A DNA stretch of 64,000 nt from positions 1 through 64,000 of the forward strand of contig NBIV01000054.1 in NCBI GenBank assembly GCA_003194525.1, in the 5' to 3' direction. Each line of letters starts with the position of its first letter. Positions within the stretch are counted from its first letter, which is position 1. The notes under the pieces were generated by a model. It saw only the letters and a program-made list of their open reading frames with translations, was not told where the DNA came from and made no database searches. This DNA comes from Gracilariopsis chorda (taxonomy: Eukaryota; Rhodophyta; Florideophyceae; Gracilariales; Gracilariaceae). Both the position numbers and the translations under genes were made by a program. Below are positions 37,538 through 48,179 of this stretch, in pieces.

Positions 37538-37850
37538 AATGGCATAGATTACAGTGAGCTTCTGAAATGTGAGTAACAATCCACTTTAGAAAGCTGCGAA
37601 TGGCAATTTTTGTCTTTTTAACAGCTTTCCACTGAGGCTCGTCATATGAGTTTTTGAAACAGGAAATATGGAAAATATGAAAACCTTCTAGCCAATAAAA
37701 ATTGTCCACCTGTTTCAGACCGATTTCCAACTTCCATGCCTGTCGGGGAAATCTAGGATTTCCCCGACATGCAATGAAACAATGAAAGTGACAGGTTCGC
37801 TTCGATTTTTCGCGGCCGACACCAACAACCCACATACTCTCACAATTACC
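37538..37850. other. Short unique stretch with perfect palindrome
   Basis: No supported gene. A perfect stem-loop with 13-bp arms (TGTCGGGGAAATC) and a 3-nt spacer TAG lies at 37741-37769. Part of this stretch (37635-37667) is imperfectly inverted relative to 42044-42085 beyond the Harbinger genes. Confidence 0.5.
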
Positions 37851-38935
37851 ATCCAAACCGCAACCACCCACATCCTCGCCTTAGCCAACACCTTCCACGC
37901 GTGGACGGCGCTTTTTCCAAGTTTATCCCTCTACCACGGTCGCCTCTAGACCTGTCCGCCCATCACTCACGAGATTCACCCACAGCTGCAACTATCCGCC
38001 TCCACATTATTACCGACTATCGTCCGCACCCTCAGCCGAACTACCGCAGTCGACATCCAACGTCCTCACCCTCAACCATCCTTTGTCCGAAACCACAACC
38101 ATTCGCCGTCATTACCCATCCACCATCCCCGAACTCGATCATCCGCCGTCATCATCCACCGTCCGCAATCCCAATCATCTTCTGTTCTCATCCATCCACC
38201 GTCCCTAAACCCAACGATCCACCGTCATCATCCTCAATCCTTAACCCCAACCGTTCCTTATCCAAAACCGCAACTATCCCGCGTCATCTATTTTCCATTT
38301 TCCGCAACACAATCTATCAGGTGTCATCAACCATCTACCTTCTACAACCTCGCCACCTGACGTCGGCAGTCCTAATAATCTAACAATCGCAACGCCAACC
38401 ATCCAGCGTCATCACCCCAACCGTTCGTTGTCATCATCGATCCCCTGTCCGCAACCCCAACCATCCGCCTTCAACATCCACTGTCCTCAGCCCCATCTCT
38501 CCGACGTTATTTACCATCTACCCTTCGCAACCTCAACTATCCAACTTCCACACCCCGACTCATCCAACATCCGCTGCAACCCGAACCATCCAGCGTTATC
38601 AACCCTAATCATCCGCCGCACCAACTCCGTCCCAAAACTCAACCATCCGCTGTCATCATCGACCGTCCCTAACCGTTCATCATCTGCAACGCCAACCATA
38701 CGCCGTCATCATCCATTCACCGTCCGCAACCCCAACAATCCGCCTTCATCATCCTCCGTCCCCAACCCCACCTATCCATCATCCTCAACCATCTACCACG
38801 CTGAACCGTGCTCATTCTCAACCATTCACTATCCTCACCCTAACCATCTACCGTCCGCAACCTCAACTATCTACCGGCCTCAATCATCCACACTGCCGTC
38901 CAACTCCCCTACCGAGGCCAAACAGACGACATAAC
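37850..38935. repeat. Degenerate minisatellite, unit about 36-39 nt
   Basis: The words CATCCGCCGTCATCATC, CACCGTCC and AACCCCAACCATC recur in order at about 36-39 nt spacing with many changes, for example around 38120-38240 and 38690-38780. The strand is C/A-rich. The long open frames across it (37901-38383, 38428-38934) are by-products of the repeat, not genes. Confidence 0.8.
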
Positions 38936-39087
38936 ACGGCTGTACTATCCACTCACCGTCCTACTGCGTCTGCAACCGCAAACAAACGTTTCCAAAGCCA
39001 GCAAGCCGCAGGGATACCCGCGCGGCTGGCCTTTCGGTGGCAACCCGCTTCTAACGTTGACCTTCTGCCTCCGCTTTTCCAGTACCA

Positions 39088-40548
39088 ATGCAAGTACCGT
39101 CCACTGGTGCATCTAATGTGGAACCGTCCACACCGCAGCAAAACTTTGCTGAACGTTTGGCGTCTGAGATAGCACCACGTCACAATGCTTCAGAAGGCAT
39201 TGGGGAGAGTGAGAGCGGTAATGTAAATGCGCATGAAGACTTTCTTTTTGGCAGACCCGGTGCTCCTTCTCAGCAAGCACCTGCTGGGGCACGCGTGATT
39301 GAAGATGCAGACAGAGATCCCAGATGTTTTGTGCCCTGTACAGTCGAGGAAGGGAAAAAACTATTTAGGAAGTATCCACTTGACAATAGCACTTGCAAGG
39401 CTCTGTTGCGGGCTCTACAAATAACTGGTGCTCAAAATAGTAAGATGAAAACGAAGGTGAATGTGCTCATTGTTAAAATGGTTCAGAGGGAGTTCAGCAT
39501 CAACGATGCAATACAGGTTCTGGATTTTGTTGAGGCAGGGGAACAAGGGGAACGACCTCGCATGTATTCTATCGCAGCAACAGTTGTCAAGGTGAAGAGA
39601 ACAGCAGCCGGCGAGGAGCATGTGGAGTGGATGCGAGGAGACGTTCCGTTATTCGATGGTGACAATGTTAAAGTTGGTCAGCCATTTGTTGGGGAAGGTA
39701 GCAATATGAATTCAGGGACTTTCGTTAGGGAACCAGACTTCGAAGCCAATGAATATTGCAGGCTGTTGCATGTGCTCGCAGATGATCGCATGACCACTGC
39801 TCGTGCCCAGCTTATGGAACCGCGAACTAGAGAAGAACTTGATGCCGATAATATCGACCCTTGGTCTGATCACATCACTTCACTTTTCAATGATGACACC
39901 TTCCAACCTCCACCTGTTACATTGCTGGCTGGAGGAGTGACTCGAGGTGATATCGCGTCTATAGACACTCGTATTCGACGGTATGAAAGGCCTGCTGGTG
40001 TTCTTAAACGGAAGTTTGCGGAGTTCAAAAGCTTGTATGGGGCATGCCTTAACAAACATGAATCGTCAGGGCAAGGAGACCCTGACGCATTTGTTCTCTA
40101 TGCCACCGGAAAGACCTACATTATGTACGCCTTTTGCTTCTTGAAGAAGTATCCTATTATTAGCCCTTTGGCTACTCGCGCATTGCAATCGGACGCGCAG
40201 CGTGAAGAAGGCGTCGGCGAAAAATTGGAACCACGCCGAGATAGTGGGAGAGACTCGGGTCTTAAAAGGAAAAGAGAACCACAAGAAATCAGCATTTTAG
40301 GCATTGATGCTCTATCTTCGGTCCTAAAGCCTTGCTCCGTGGATTTAGCGAGAGAAACCGAAAAAGCTGAGAGGGATAAAGCAGTCTATGAAGCAGCTGA
40401 GGCTAGGGGGAGATCGGCACAGTCGCTTCTTTCCGCAATCTCTCAAGCCAAGGATATGGAGGCCAATGCCAACTCGGCAGAAGAGAAAGAAATGTATTCG
40501 AAAGTGGTACAAGAGCTATTTAAGAATTTGTGCAATCAAGAACCTTAA
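39088..40548 (+). CDS. Harbinger accessory DNA-binding-type protein
   Basis: 486 codons. Residues 1-110 are polar. A conserved-looking body follows: KKLFRKYPLDNSTCKALLRAL, then VLKRKFAEFKSLYGACLNKH and SGQGDPDAFVLYATGKTYIM, a pattern I associate with the Harbinger partner proteins of algae and oomycetes. Then come a basic patch (GLKRKREPQE) and a C-terminal helical segment with coiled-coil character (ETEKAERDKAVYEAAEARGR). Partner proteins help import the transposase and bind the ends; that role is assumed from the arrangement. The ATG at 39088 is the first in frame. Confidence 0.65.
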   Translation: MQVPSTGASNVEPSTPQQNFAERLASEIAPRHNASEGIGESESGNVNAHEDFLFGRPGAPSQQAPAGARVIEDADRDPRCFVPCTVEEGKKLFRKYPLDNSTCKALLRALQITGAQNSKMKTKVNVLIVKMVQREFSINDAIQVLDFVEAGEQGERPRMYSIAATVVKVKRTAAGEEHVEWMRGDVPLFDGDNVKVGQPFVGEGSNMNSGTFVREPDFEANEYCRLLHVLADDRMTTARAQLMEPRTREELDADNIDPWSDHITSLFNDDTFQPPPVTLLAGGVTRGDIASIDTRIRRYERPAGVLKRKFAEFKSLYGACLNKHESSGQGDPDAFVLYATGKTYIMYAFCFLKKYPIISPLATRALQSDAQREEGVGEKLEPRRDSGRDSGLKRKREPQEISILGIDALSSVLKPCSVDLARETEKAERDKAVYEAAEARGRSAQSLLSAISQAKDMEANANSAEEKEMYSKVVQELFKNLCNQEP

Positions 40549-40556
40549 ACTTAAAT

Positions 40557-41897
40557 CTAGCATCGCCTAGTTCTCGGGCGTGCATATCCCAGTTCTGTTA
40601 ACCGCCTTGCTACCCTGTCTCTAACAGTTGAGTTTTCCCTTCCCCGCTGTCGTGTTCGCTGTGCGTCTTGTTCCGTATGGAGAAAATTCTGCAAGTGAAC
40701 CACTGGTGTTCCAATTACATTATTCTCCTCCGCGATGCCCAATATGTTATGCATGCCATTAGGAGAGTTGTCAATTATGAAATTGTGAAGCTTACATGCG
40801 ACCATGATGATAAGAGTACTCTTAGATAAAAGATGTTTGAGCGGTGACCAAAAAATACCAAACCGGTTGACGAGCATACCAAAGACTTGCTCAACGGTGA
40901 TTCGGCAAGAAGAAAGGTAGAAGTTAAAAGTATCTTTCTCTTGAGAAAGATTGTTCCCAGAATATGGCGTTAATATGTGGCTCCCGCATGCATAAGCATC
41001 ATCAGCTGCAATGCATGCCCAATCTGGTAACCTACCACTTTCAACCAATGTACGCAGCGATGAAGATTGAAAAGCAGTGGAATCATGAGTCGCGCCGGAG
41101 TGCCTAGCTGAAACGAATAGGAAATTATAGTTCGCGGACACAGCTGCTTGAACGCAAATGGCGTAGAACCCCTTTCTATTGTAATACTTCCGGGGATCTG
41201 GGGCATCTGTCAACTTTGGTTGCTGAATAGCAATTGCTATTCCATCGAGTGCTGCAACAATCCCTTTAATGGGACTCCTTCGCATTCTTTGATATTGTTC
41301 AGAACGCTGTATACATTCCTCTTCAGACTCCGGAAAAGCAATCCTTTGAAGAATATCATTCAATGCGTCTAATGTTTCTTGGAAGATGTAGAAAGGGGTA
41401 TTTCTACCAACACCGTATGGCCAACCTACATCCAGATAGCTTGCTCCAGCTATTATTCGCAATGTGATACACAGCATAAGTTCAACTGTTAGAGTAGAAG
41501 CTGGGCAGTTTCTGCGTGGTTGTTTCCGCTTAAGTTTCGGCGTTAAAAGCGAAACCAATATATGAAATTGTGCAATGCTGACGCGGTAAAGACATTGAAA
41601 TAGTTCTTCTCCAATATCATTCACATGTTTTATGAAATCGAAGGGATGTCTTCGTTTCACTGTTCTATCGGATCTTCCATCTTTCACAGGAAAACGTGCC
41701 CCCAATACGCTGTAGGAAACTAGTATTGCCGACGCATACAGAGGTCTCTTCTTCGACGAGAAAAACTTCATTGCCTTCTTGATCGCTTGCGATCGCTTTG
41801 CCACCCTTCGGATAGCACGGTTCATGTCTCTTGACTGCGTAAATGTTACAACTTTCTCGTACTTCGCGGGGGAAGGGCATGAACTGGAGGAGCTCAC
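40557..41897 (-). CDS. Harbinger-type DDE transposase
   Basis: 446 codons with the DDE_4 pattern: VAALDGIAIAI (first D), YYNRKGFYAICVQAAVSANY and SARHSGATHDSTAF, CIAADDAYACGSHILTPYSG (second D), and CRITVEQVFGMLVNRFGIFW (E), then the HNFIIDN tail. An N-terminal helix-turn-helix-like segment (LTVELMLCITLRIIAG) is usual. There is no stop or frameshift. The N-terminus (MSSSSSCPSPAKYEK) is short and polar. The element could be active or recently so. Confidence 0.88.
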   Translation of the reverse strand: MSSSSSCPSPAKYEKVVTFTQSRDMNRAIRRVAKRSQAIKKAMKFFSSKKRPLYASAILVSYSVLGARFPVKDGRSDRTVKRRHPFDFIKHVNDIGEELFQCLYRVSIAQFHILVSLLTPKLKRKQPRRNCPASTLTVELMLCITLRIIAGASYLDVGWPYGVGRNTPFYIFQETLDALNDILQRIAFPESEEECIQRSEQYQRMRRSPIKGIVAALDGIAIAIQQPKLTDAPDPRKYYNRKGFYAICVQAAVSANYNFLFVSARHSGATHDSTAFQSSSLRTLVESGRLPDWACIAADDAYACGSHILTPYSGNNLSQEKDTFNFYLSSCRITVEQVFGMLVNRFGIFWSPLKHLLSKSTLIIMVACKLHNFIIDNSPNGMHNILGIAEENNVIGTPVVHLQNFLHTEQDAQRTRQRGRENSTVRDRVARRLTELGYARPRTRRC

Positions 41898-43834
41898 AAC
41901 CTGAGATCCTCAAAATGCCTTGCAATGGTAATTTTTGGCACCGTAGTGGGCAGTTCAAATAATTATTTCACTTTTACCATACCAACACCTAGAACGGAAT
42001 CGTCGTAGAAATTTTGAAATTCATGACTTTGTCCTGATTCATGATTTCCGGTTTTCAAAATTTCAAGGAGTCATATGACGACCCTGAGACTACAATCGCA
42101 GAAATTGGAGGTATGAAAGGCGAGATATGTGAGATACATTGCTGTTTTCCACAAGTTGTACTCCATTTTCTGCTGGTTTTCGGCTGTCGTGCTTGCGTAA
42201 TCTACTACGACCACCGAGATGGGGTGGTCAGTTCAAAGGTAATTTATCAAGCTTAATAATGTTTTTGTCCGAAACTGGTAGAATTCAGGCGCTACAAGAA
42301 GTTAGGCATTCGCGGGTTGGTTGGCCTCCAATACAAAACAATGATGAAAAGTCAAAGTTGAGATCGCGCCAACAGGCAGCGTGCATTGAGCTGGTGGAAG
42401 CTCTCCTGGAGTTGAGTGAAGAGCGAAGAAAGTGCGGAATGAAGAATGTGTGACTGTACGTTTGTAATGGGTAGCCTCACGGAGCATTGTGCAGTACGTG
42501 TTGCTGTATTCTGAACAATGCGGCGCTGGGTGTGGACATGGGCGATGACAGACATGCAAAGAGCAATGACAGTGGGCGCGCAGAGAGCACATGAGGGCGA
42601 CGCAAGCATTTGAAGAACAACAAGGTAGGCATTCGATTCGGCGATGACAAGCCCGAGTTTGGAAGCAATGGCGGTTTGGGAGTGGGACGGGAGGGGAGGG
42701 GAGGGAGGGGATGTGCGGTGCAATGGTGATGGTCAATTTGCGCGATGCAGGGTCAGTTGAGGCCTGTTGCGCACGCCGTGGGGGGACGTGGGGGAAGCGC
42801 TTGCGGTAGATGGAGGACGCAAAGAAGAGGCGCATTTGGTGGGACATGTGAGCACATGAGCGGTTTTTTCTTGTATCGCGCAACGGAAGGCGGTGGGGAC
42901 GTGATGGTCGAAGGGTGGCGTGATAGCGAGTAACGAAGAGCGGGGAGCGGGTGAGGCGGAGATCTGTGGTCTGTGGAGGTGGGAGAAGAAAGGCGGTTGT
43001 GGGGGCGTTTGGAAGGTGCGCAAGCGGCAAGGGGGCGGCGGCGTGGCTGGCGACAGCCGGTGAATCAAAGGCGCTCGTTGTTGAGTTACACCCAATTTCC
43101 GCACGGCGCGGCGCGCGCGAAGGGCAGGCGCCGGTTGGCGCTGCAATGCGGCACACGGCCAAGTCTGGCGCGTCCAATGGCGCCGCCGCACGTGCACACG
43201 TGCACACGTTCACACGTGCACAGCGCGCTGTGCCCGTTTTGGCGCACCCACAGCGCACGTCACGCTGTGCTCGCGCTCGTCGCCACGCGCTGCACACCCG
43301 CGCCGCCTCAGCCGTCGAGTGCGCAACGCTCCGCCAACCGCCCCACGCGCCCGCTCCACCCGCGCCCTCATCAAACGAACACCCGCCCGCCCCCTGCCGC
43401 CTAACGCCTCCACCCTCCAACAGCCCACGTTATTCAACTTCCTCCGCCCTTCACCCCCCCCTCGCTCCCCCCCACCACCCAGCGCGCCTTCCGCACGCGA
43501 GACTCCCGCTCTCGTCCCGACGCCTCTTCCGCCTTCTATCTCTCATATCCCCCGCACTCTCCGCCCCCCACCCCTCGTCTCCTTCCCTCTTACCTGCATT
43601 CTTGTTCACACCCCGGCGCATGGCTCTTCAGGACGCCGTTTCAGACCAAGACATAGAACCGGACGACTATTCCGACTGACTTTCTTTCATACGTCGTACC
43701 GAACCCCTCGCTGTGCCACCTCCTATCTCCCACCACAAACACTCATCTACCACCCCATACACACTTGTCCATATTCTCCACCTCCCTCCCCTGCAGCTCT
43801 CCTTACCTAACCCCTTCCCCGCCCACCCCTCGCC
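41898..43834. other. Intergenic and leader region of the kinase gene
   Basis: No supported gene. 42700-43450 is GC-rich with many open frames on both strands, all low complexity. Around 43189-43225 the palindrome-like words CACGTGCACACGTGCACACG recur. From about 43380 the plus strand is pyrimidine-rich, as in the promoter/leader of a GC-rich gene. A 19-codon ORF (43620-43679, MALQDAVSDQDIEPDDYSD) precedes the kinase ATG by 155 bp and could act as an upstream ORF. Confidence 0.4.
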
Positions 43835-46800
43835 ATGGGTAACGCCAACTCCGCCTCGCCGCGTCCGTCCGTCCCAGACGACGCCCTCAACATATTCAAC
43901 CAGCTCGATGTAGAGCGCAAGGGCTACCTCACCCTTAAAGACTTTATCGACCGTCCACACCCCGATTTCACCACCCCTCGCTCCCTCCCGGCCATTTTTT
44001 TTTTCGACCAAGACAAGGATGGTACACTAACAGCCGACGAGTTTCGTCACCTCCTCCGCTTCCTCCAAAACGAGAGGCACAACCTAGAGACCTCAATGAA
44101 GCATGACAAACCGCTTCGCGACCTCATATACAAAGCCTCCCTTGCTGGCGTCAAGGACTGTTCCGTTCATGGTCGCTCTTCGTACCGTCGTTTCTCCTCT
44201 TTTCGCAATGTCCGTTCCGTATATTCCTCTCGCTCAGAGTCCACTGGTGTCCAGCCCTCCTCCTCGGATGTACCGCCTCCTTATCCGACTGATGCTTCCG
44301 CTCACTTGTCCACCTCACCGAGTGACCACTCGCACAACGTCCCTTCTCGCTCCTCCATAGACTCTGCCGCCGCTAATCCACGCCCCGAACCCCACCAGCA
44401 CTCACAGCCACACCCGCATTCCTCCGCAGAGTCATCGCTCTCCACAGAGACAGATGACCATCACGACGACTATCAACCAGCACCAAACCGCATTGCATCC
44501 GTTTCCATGTTTTCCTCCCAGAGAGAGTTCGAATGCGTTCCCGCAAGACTTGCCAATCCTTCCAAAAGCGACTCAGAACTGTCTCTACCCGAAACCGACC
44601 AGGACCCGCGCAATCGCACAGCCTTGGACGCTGCCGTCTTGGAGAAAATTATGCACGCCAATATTCACAAACTTGCCGATTCCCTCCACGAGGAAGGATA
44701 CAGAGAACAGTTTATGGCTTGGTTGTGGAGGCTTTCCGATTACAATAACGCAGGAGTGGTCACCATTGATGAACTGCGCGTTTTTCTTGAGGCTCTTAAG
44801 GAGGATAGTATCGACTTACATGAACTTGTGTTCTACAGGGTACCACAGGCTACTCTCGAGCAGAGTATCATCAATGAGTTTGATACCACGCATGCTGGCA
44901 GGCTTTGCAGGGACGAGTTTATGGTGCTGGCAGACCTTGTCACCAGAGAGTACGAGTTTTGGGAAAATCGACACCTGGAGCGTGTTGGCGACTATGAACT
45001 GGGAAGAACCATTGGTCGTGGCAGCAGCGGAGTAGTCAGGTACGCTACACATGTAGAGACCAGAGAGAAGGTGGCTATGAAGATTATCAAGAAGGGCAAA
45101 TGTTCGGACCTAAGCAGGCTCGACCGTGAAATTCAGTCTCTCATGGCAGCCAAGCACAAGAACATTGTTGCTTTGCATGAGGTGCTCGAATCTGAGAACA
45201 ACCTCCACATTGTCATGGAACTATGTGGCGGAGGGTCCATGGTCGACATTGTCCGCCTTTATCCTGAAGAACGAATGCCTGAAGAGACTGCTCGTTTCTT
45301 CATTCGTCAGGGCATTGAGGCTCTATCATATTGCCATGAAATCGGCATTTGTCACAGGGATGTCCGTCTGGACAATCTCATGCTCGACAACGCCGGGAAC
45401 ATGAAGATAACCGATTTTGGTCACAGCGGAATGTTTACTCCGGGATGGGATATGTTTTCTAGCGCGCTTGTGGGCTCTGTGTTTAACCTTTCTCCCGAAC
45501 AAATCATGGGACATGTGTACAGCGGGGAGAAGATTGACATTTGGTCCGCAGGGGTTGCAGTCTACTGCCTTTTGGTCGGCAGGCCACCGTTCTATGAACC
45601 GGAGGTGAATGCGTTGTTGGAGAGAATCCTTACATGCGACTTTGAGATTCCCGATTTCTTGTCTGCTAGCGCGGGAGACTTCATCCGGTGCATGATTCGT
45701 GCCGTTCCTGCTGAACGCATTCCATTGCACCAAATGCTTCACCACCCCTGGTTTTATGATGGTCCAGAGTTTGGACCTTCCATGAATGTTGTCGCCATTC
45801 CCGTTGACAAGTTCTTTGTGAAGCGCCCTGACATTGCAGAAATGATCATGGCCATGACCATATATCAACATCATCTCCACTTCCATCTTGCAGATACTCA
45901 GAACCCCAGGGCTGCTCCGCAGACCCTCCGTGGTCAGGAGTGGACTTTGAAATGCCTTTGTCCAAAGAATGACATCAAGTTCACTGTGTCACTTTTTACA
46001 AGGAAACCGGAGCTTTGCCGCCGTCGGAAGAAGAACGTGCAGCTGACTTCGCCGGTGAGCTTATCCACTTTGACAGAGCCTGGTGTCTTGAAGGAAATCG
46101 TGTTTGAAAATCCTCGTTCAAGGATTGAGAACCCGCTTGTTAGGAAACGGTCTGATCATGCAATAGAGCTGTCAAGGCGGGCATCTCTAGACCTGGAAGG
46201 CAGTCCACCGAATGAGATGGCAACCTTACCAAAGACGCCCTCAGAGAGCTTCTCAGGGGGTTCACCTACCAGTCCTCAATACCGTAGAAGAGCATTTCAA
46301 ATCACACCGATGGATATTGCAGCCCAATTGCGTCAGACAGGTGGGATAGACTTTTCGAGCATGGGTTTTGGTGAAATCCTAGACTTTGACAATGAAACAA
46401 ATCCAGTACACTTCCCATCGAGAACTTTTCGGGATGACATGCTTTCCGGAAACGATGTAGAGTCAACGGCGATAGGCGTGGCAGAAGATTCAAAGAGGAT
46501 ATGTGGTCATTCGAGATGGAGGTCTTTTGAGGCGCGGAATGGAAACTTGAGGCGTTTGAACCGTTCCGCCACAGTGGATGCGTTTCCTTACCAGAAGGTT
46601 TACCCAAAGCGCAAAATGCCGGAGAGCGCTCGAAAACTCAATTTCGACCGACCACATTCTCCAGCCCCGGAGGCTTTGGATCAAGGAGACTCTGAAAGCG
46701 AACAGGAGAGTTTCCACCTCGCACATGAAGATAACGATTCATCAAGGCTCGAAAGTACCGTGCGAAGTCGTACCACCCAGAGATATTCGATGGAGGAGAC

Positions 46801-47311
46801 TAGTTCGCGATTATCGGGTTCAGCTTCCCTAACAGATCAGGAGATTGCGCAGAAACTATGTCGTCATCCTTTGAAGGCAAAATCTCCTCAGTCACCGCAG
46901 ATATCTCGTATTACATGCACGAGTAGCGACTGGCCGATTGACAGTAGTGAGCCGGACTCGAAACAAGCACAGGAGGCTGTTGATTCTCAGGAACGTCATG
47001 ATGTTGGAAGCAGTGGCGCGGGTGCGGGACCTAGCGATATTAGTGTTGAGAAGGTTGAACTCAAGGGCCAAGTGTCTAGTCTTCGACCACCTCAGGATGA
47101 TTTCCAGCCGTACATCGAGGTGCGTCTCCAGGATGGTGAAAGTGGTCTATTCCTGAAGATCTGCCGAACTCTGAAAGCCATCTGCACCACAAAGCTGAAA
47201 GCAGCGGCAGAACAAAAGAAAGTGAGGAGAAGGAATAGTCGTCGTAGCTTGTCTGCTCTCCGGCGCACAGCTTCTGGTCGCAGCGTGGAAAGCGATGTCA
47301 CCGTGGACTGA
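43835..47311 (+). CDS. EF-hand protein kinase with N-terminal calcium module
   Basis: 1158 codons. MGNANSAS is a good N-myristoylation start. EF-hands come before the kinase: one degenerate (DVERKGYLTLKDF, 25-37), one canonical (DQDKDGTLTADE, about 57-68), then after a Ser/His-rich linker DYNNAGVVTIDE and DTTHAGRLCRDE (about 300-370). The Ser/Thr kinase domain (about 386-647) has GRGSSGVV, VAMKIIKK, HRDVRLDN, DFG and SPEQ. The catalytic loop has Arg in place of the usual Lys (HRDxK). A 500-residue Ser-rich tail ends in a basic region (KKVRRRNSRRSLSALRR). It is a Ca2+-responsive, CAMK-like kinase with EF-hands on the opposite side from plant CDPKs. Substrates unknown. Confidence 0.88.
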   Translation: MGNANSASPRPSVPDDALNIFNQLDVERKGYLTLKDFIDRPHPDFTTPRSLPAIFFFDQDKDGTLTADEFRHLLRFLQNERHNLETSMKHDKPLRDLIYKASLAGVKDCSVHGRSSYRRFSSFRNVRSVYSSRSESTGVQPSSSDVPPPYPTDASAHLSTSPSDHSHNVPSRSSIDSAAANPRPEPHQHSQPHPHSSAESSLSTETDDHHDDYQPAPNRIASVSMFSSQREFECVPARLANPSKSDSELSLPETDQDPRNRTALDAAVLEKIMHANIHKLADSLHEEGYREQFMAWLWRLSDYNNAGVVTIDELRVFLEALKEDSIDLHELVFYRVPQATLEQSIINEFDTTHAGRLCRDEFMVLADLVTREYEFWENRHLERVGDYELGRTIGRGSSGVVRYATHVETREKVAMKIIKKGKCSDLSRLDREIQSLMAAKHKNIVALHEVLESENNLHIVMELCGGGSMVDIVRLYPEERMPEETARFFIRQGIEALSYCHEIGICHRDVRLDNLMLDNAGNMKITDFGHSGMFTPGWDMFSSALVGSVFNLSPEQIMGHVYSGEKIDIWSAGVAVYCLLVGRPPFYEPEVNALLERILTCDFEIPDFLSASAGDFIRCMIRAVPAERIPLHQMLHHPWFYDGPEFGPSMNVVAIPVDKFFVKRPDIAEMIMAMTIYQHHLHFHLADTQNPRAAPQTLRGQEWTLKCLCPKNDIKFTVSLFTRKPELCRRRKKNVQLTSPVSLSTLTEPGVLKEIVFENPRSRIENPLVRKRSDHAIELSRRASLDLEGSPPNEMATLPKTPSESFSGGSPTSPQYRRRAFQITPMDIAAQLRQTGGIDFSSMGFGEILDFDNETNPVHFPSRTFRDDMLSGNDVESTAIGVAEDSKRICGHSRWRSFEARNGNLRRLNRSATVDAFPYQKVYPKRKMPESARKLNFDRPHSPAPEALDQGDSESEQESFHLAHEDNDSSRLESTVRSRTTQRYSMEETSSRLSGSASLTDQEIAQKLCRHPLKAKSPQSPQISRITCTSSDWPIDSSEPDSKQAQEAVDSQERHDVGSSGAGAGPSDISVEKVELKGQVSSLRPPQDDFQPYIEVRLQDGESGLFLKICRTLKAICTTKLKAAAEQKKVRRRNSRRSLSALRRTASGRSVESDVTVD

Positions 47312-48179
47312 CGAGATGCAAGAAGGGGCTAGTCGGGATACAGTAGAAATGTGCAGCATTAGTTCCAAGGGAGGCGTGAAGCACATATTTGAAACTTCAC
47401 GACCGACAGTAAAAGTTTTCTGAACCTTGACCACAAGATGAAGACCTCTCTCCACTCAGCTGTTGTAGGGACAAGTTAGATATTGCATCAAGGTACGACG
47501 GTAGATGCATGATGCTGGGCGATCAAGGGCAACACAGTATTTGGGTTGCCGAACACGTAACGAAGTGTAAAATACATATATATGCGGGCATCAGCACGTA
47601 AGGAATAGCCTATGAGAGATAAGGGTTAGATCTACGAAAGCTCTTTCGACGCTAGCTACATGACGTACAGAATCCTGTGACATTAGTCGGATACTTGAAA
47701 AGGTACATAAAATGCGGAACACGTTCTTATTGTACAAGAATTGAAACAAGACGTGAGTTGGGTCACCCTTGCGGTATGCAGCTGAGGATCAACTCCCTTG
47801 GGCCTGAGCATACCACATGCGATAAATAGGAACTCTCACTAGTTGTCAGTCGCTCTGAGATCAACCCAACGGGGAGAGCAAAGGCTGTTACAGTAATACG
47901 CCCACCGCTCCGGGAGAAGTACAATTCGGGTATAGTTCGAAACACCCAACCGTTCAGCGCAATACTGAACTAGACTGCGTGCTCGATATCTGCGCACAAT
48001 AGTCATAGAAGGATATTGCTGAGCATCAGTGTATGAGGCACCTTGCCAGTTTCAAGGCAGAACGCACATTACTCTTAACATTCAGTTTGGAATAGAAGAA
48101 TTCACTCACGACTGATTCCCGTCCTTCACTTCACCAGCAGATGAAAATACATTTGAACGAAGCCGTAGATCGGGCAGCC
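47312..48179. other. Intergenic between kinase and primase-like gene
   Basis: No gene supported. It holds the 3' ends of two convergent genes. Confidence 0.5.

Larger units (their letters stand above)
39088..41897. mobile_element. PIF/Harbinger-type DNA transposon, gene pair
   Basis: A plus-strand ORF (39088-40548) and a minus-strand DDE transposase (40557-41897) meet tail to tail with 8 bp between stops. This two-gene arrangement of DNA-binding partner plus transposase is characteristic of Harbinger elements. Both ORFs are open throughout. I could not identify terminal inverted repeats with confidence, so the limits given are those of the genes only. A weak inverted pair lies at 37635-37667 and 42044-42085. 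Confidence 0.75.

Noticed and set aside
37901..38934. Two long plus-strand ORFs in the minisatellite
   Set aside because: They follow from the C/A-rich repeat, which lacks stops in that frame. Composition is repetitive throughout.
37850..38935. CRISPR-like array
   Set aside because: Units vary throughout with no constant repeat alternating with unique spacers, and the genome is eukaryotic.
42302..43420. 372-codon minus-strand ORF upstream of the kinase gene
   Set aside because: GC-rich DNA with low-complexity translation, and no motif. Several frames are open at once in the same interval.
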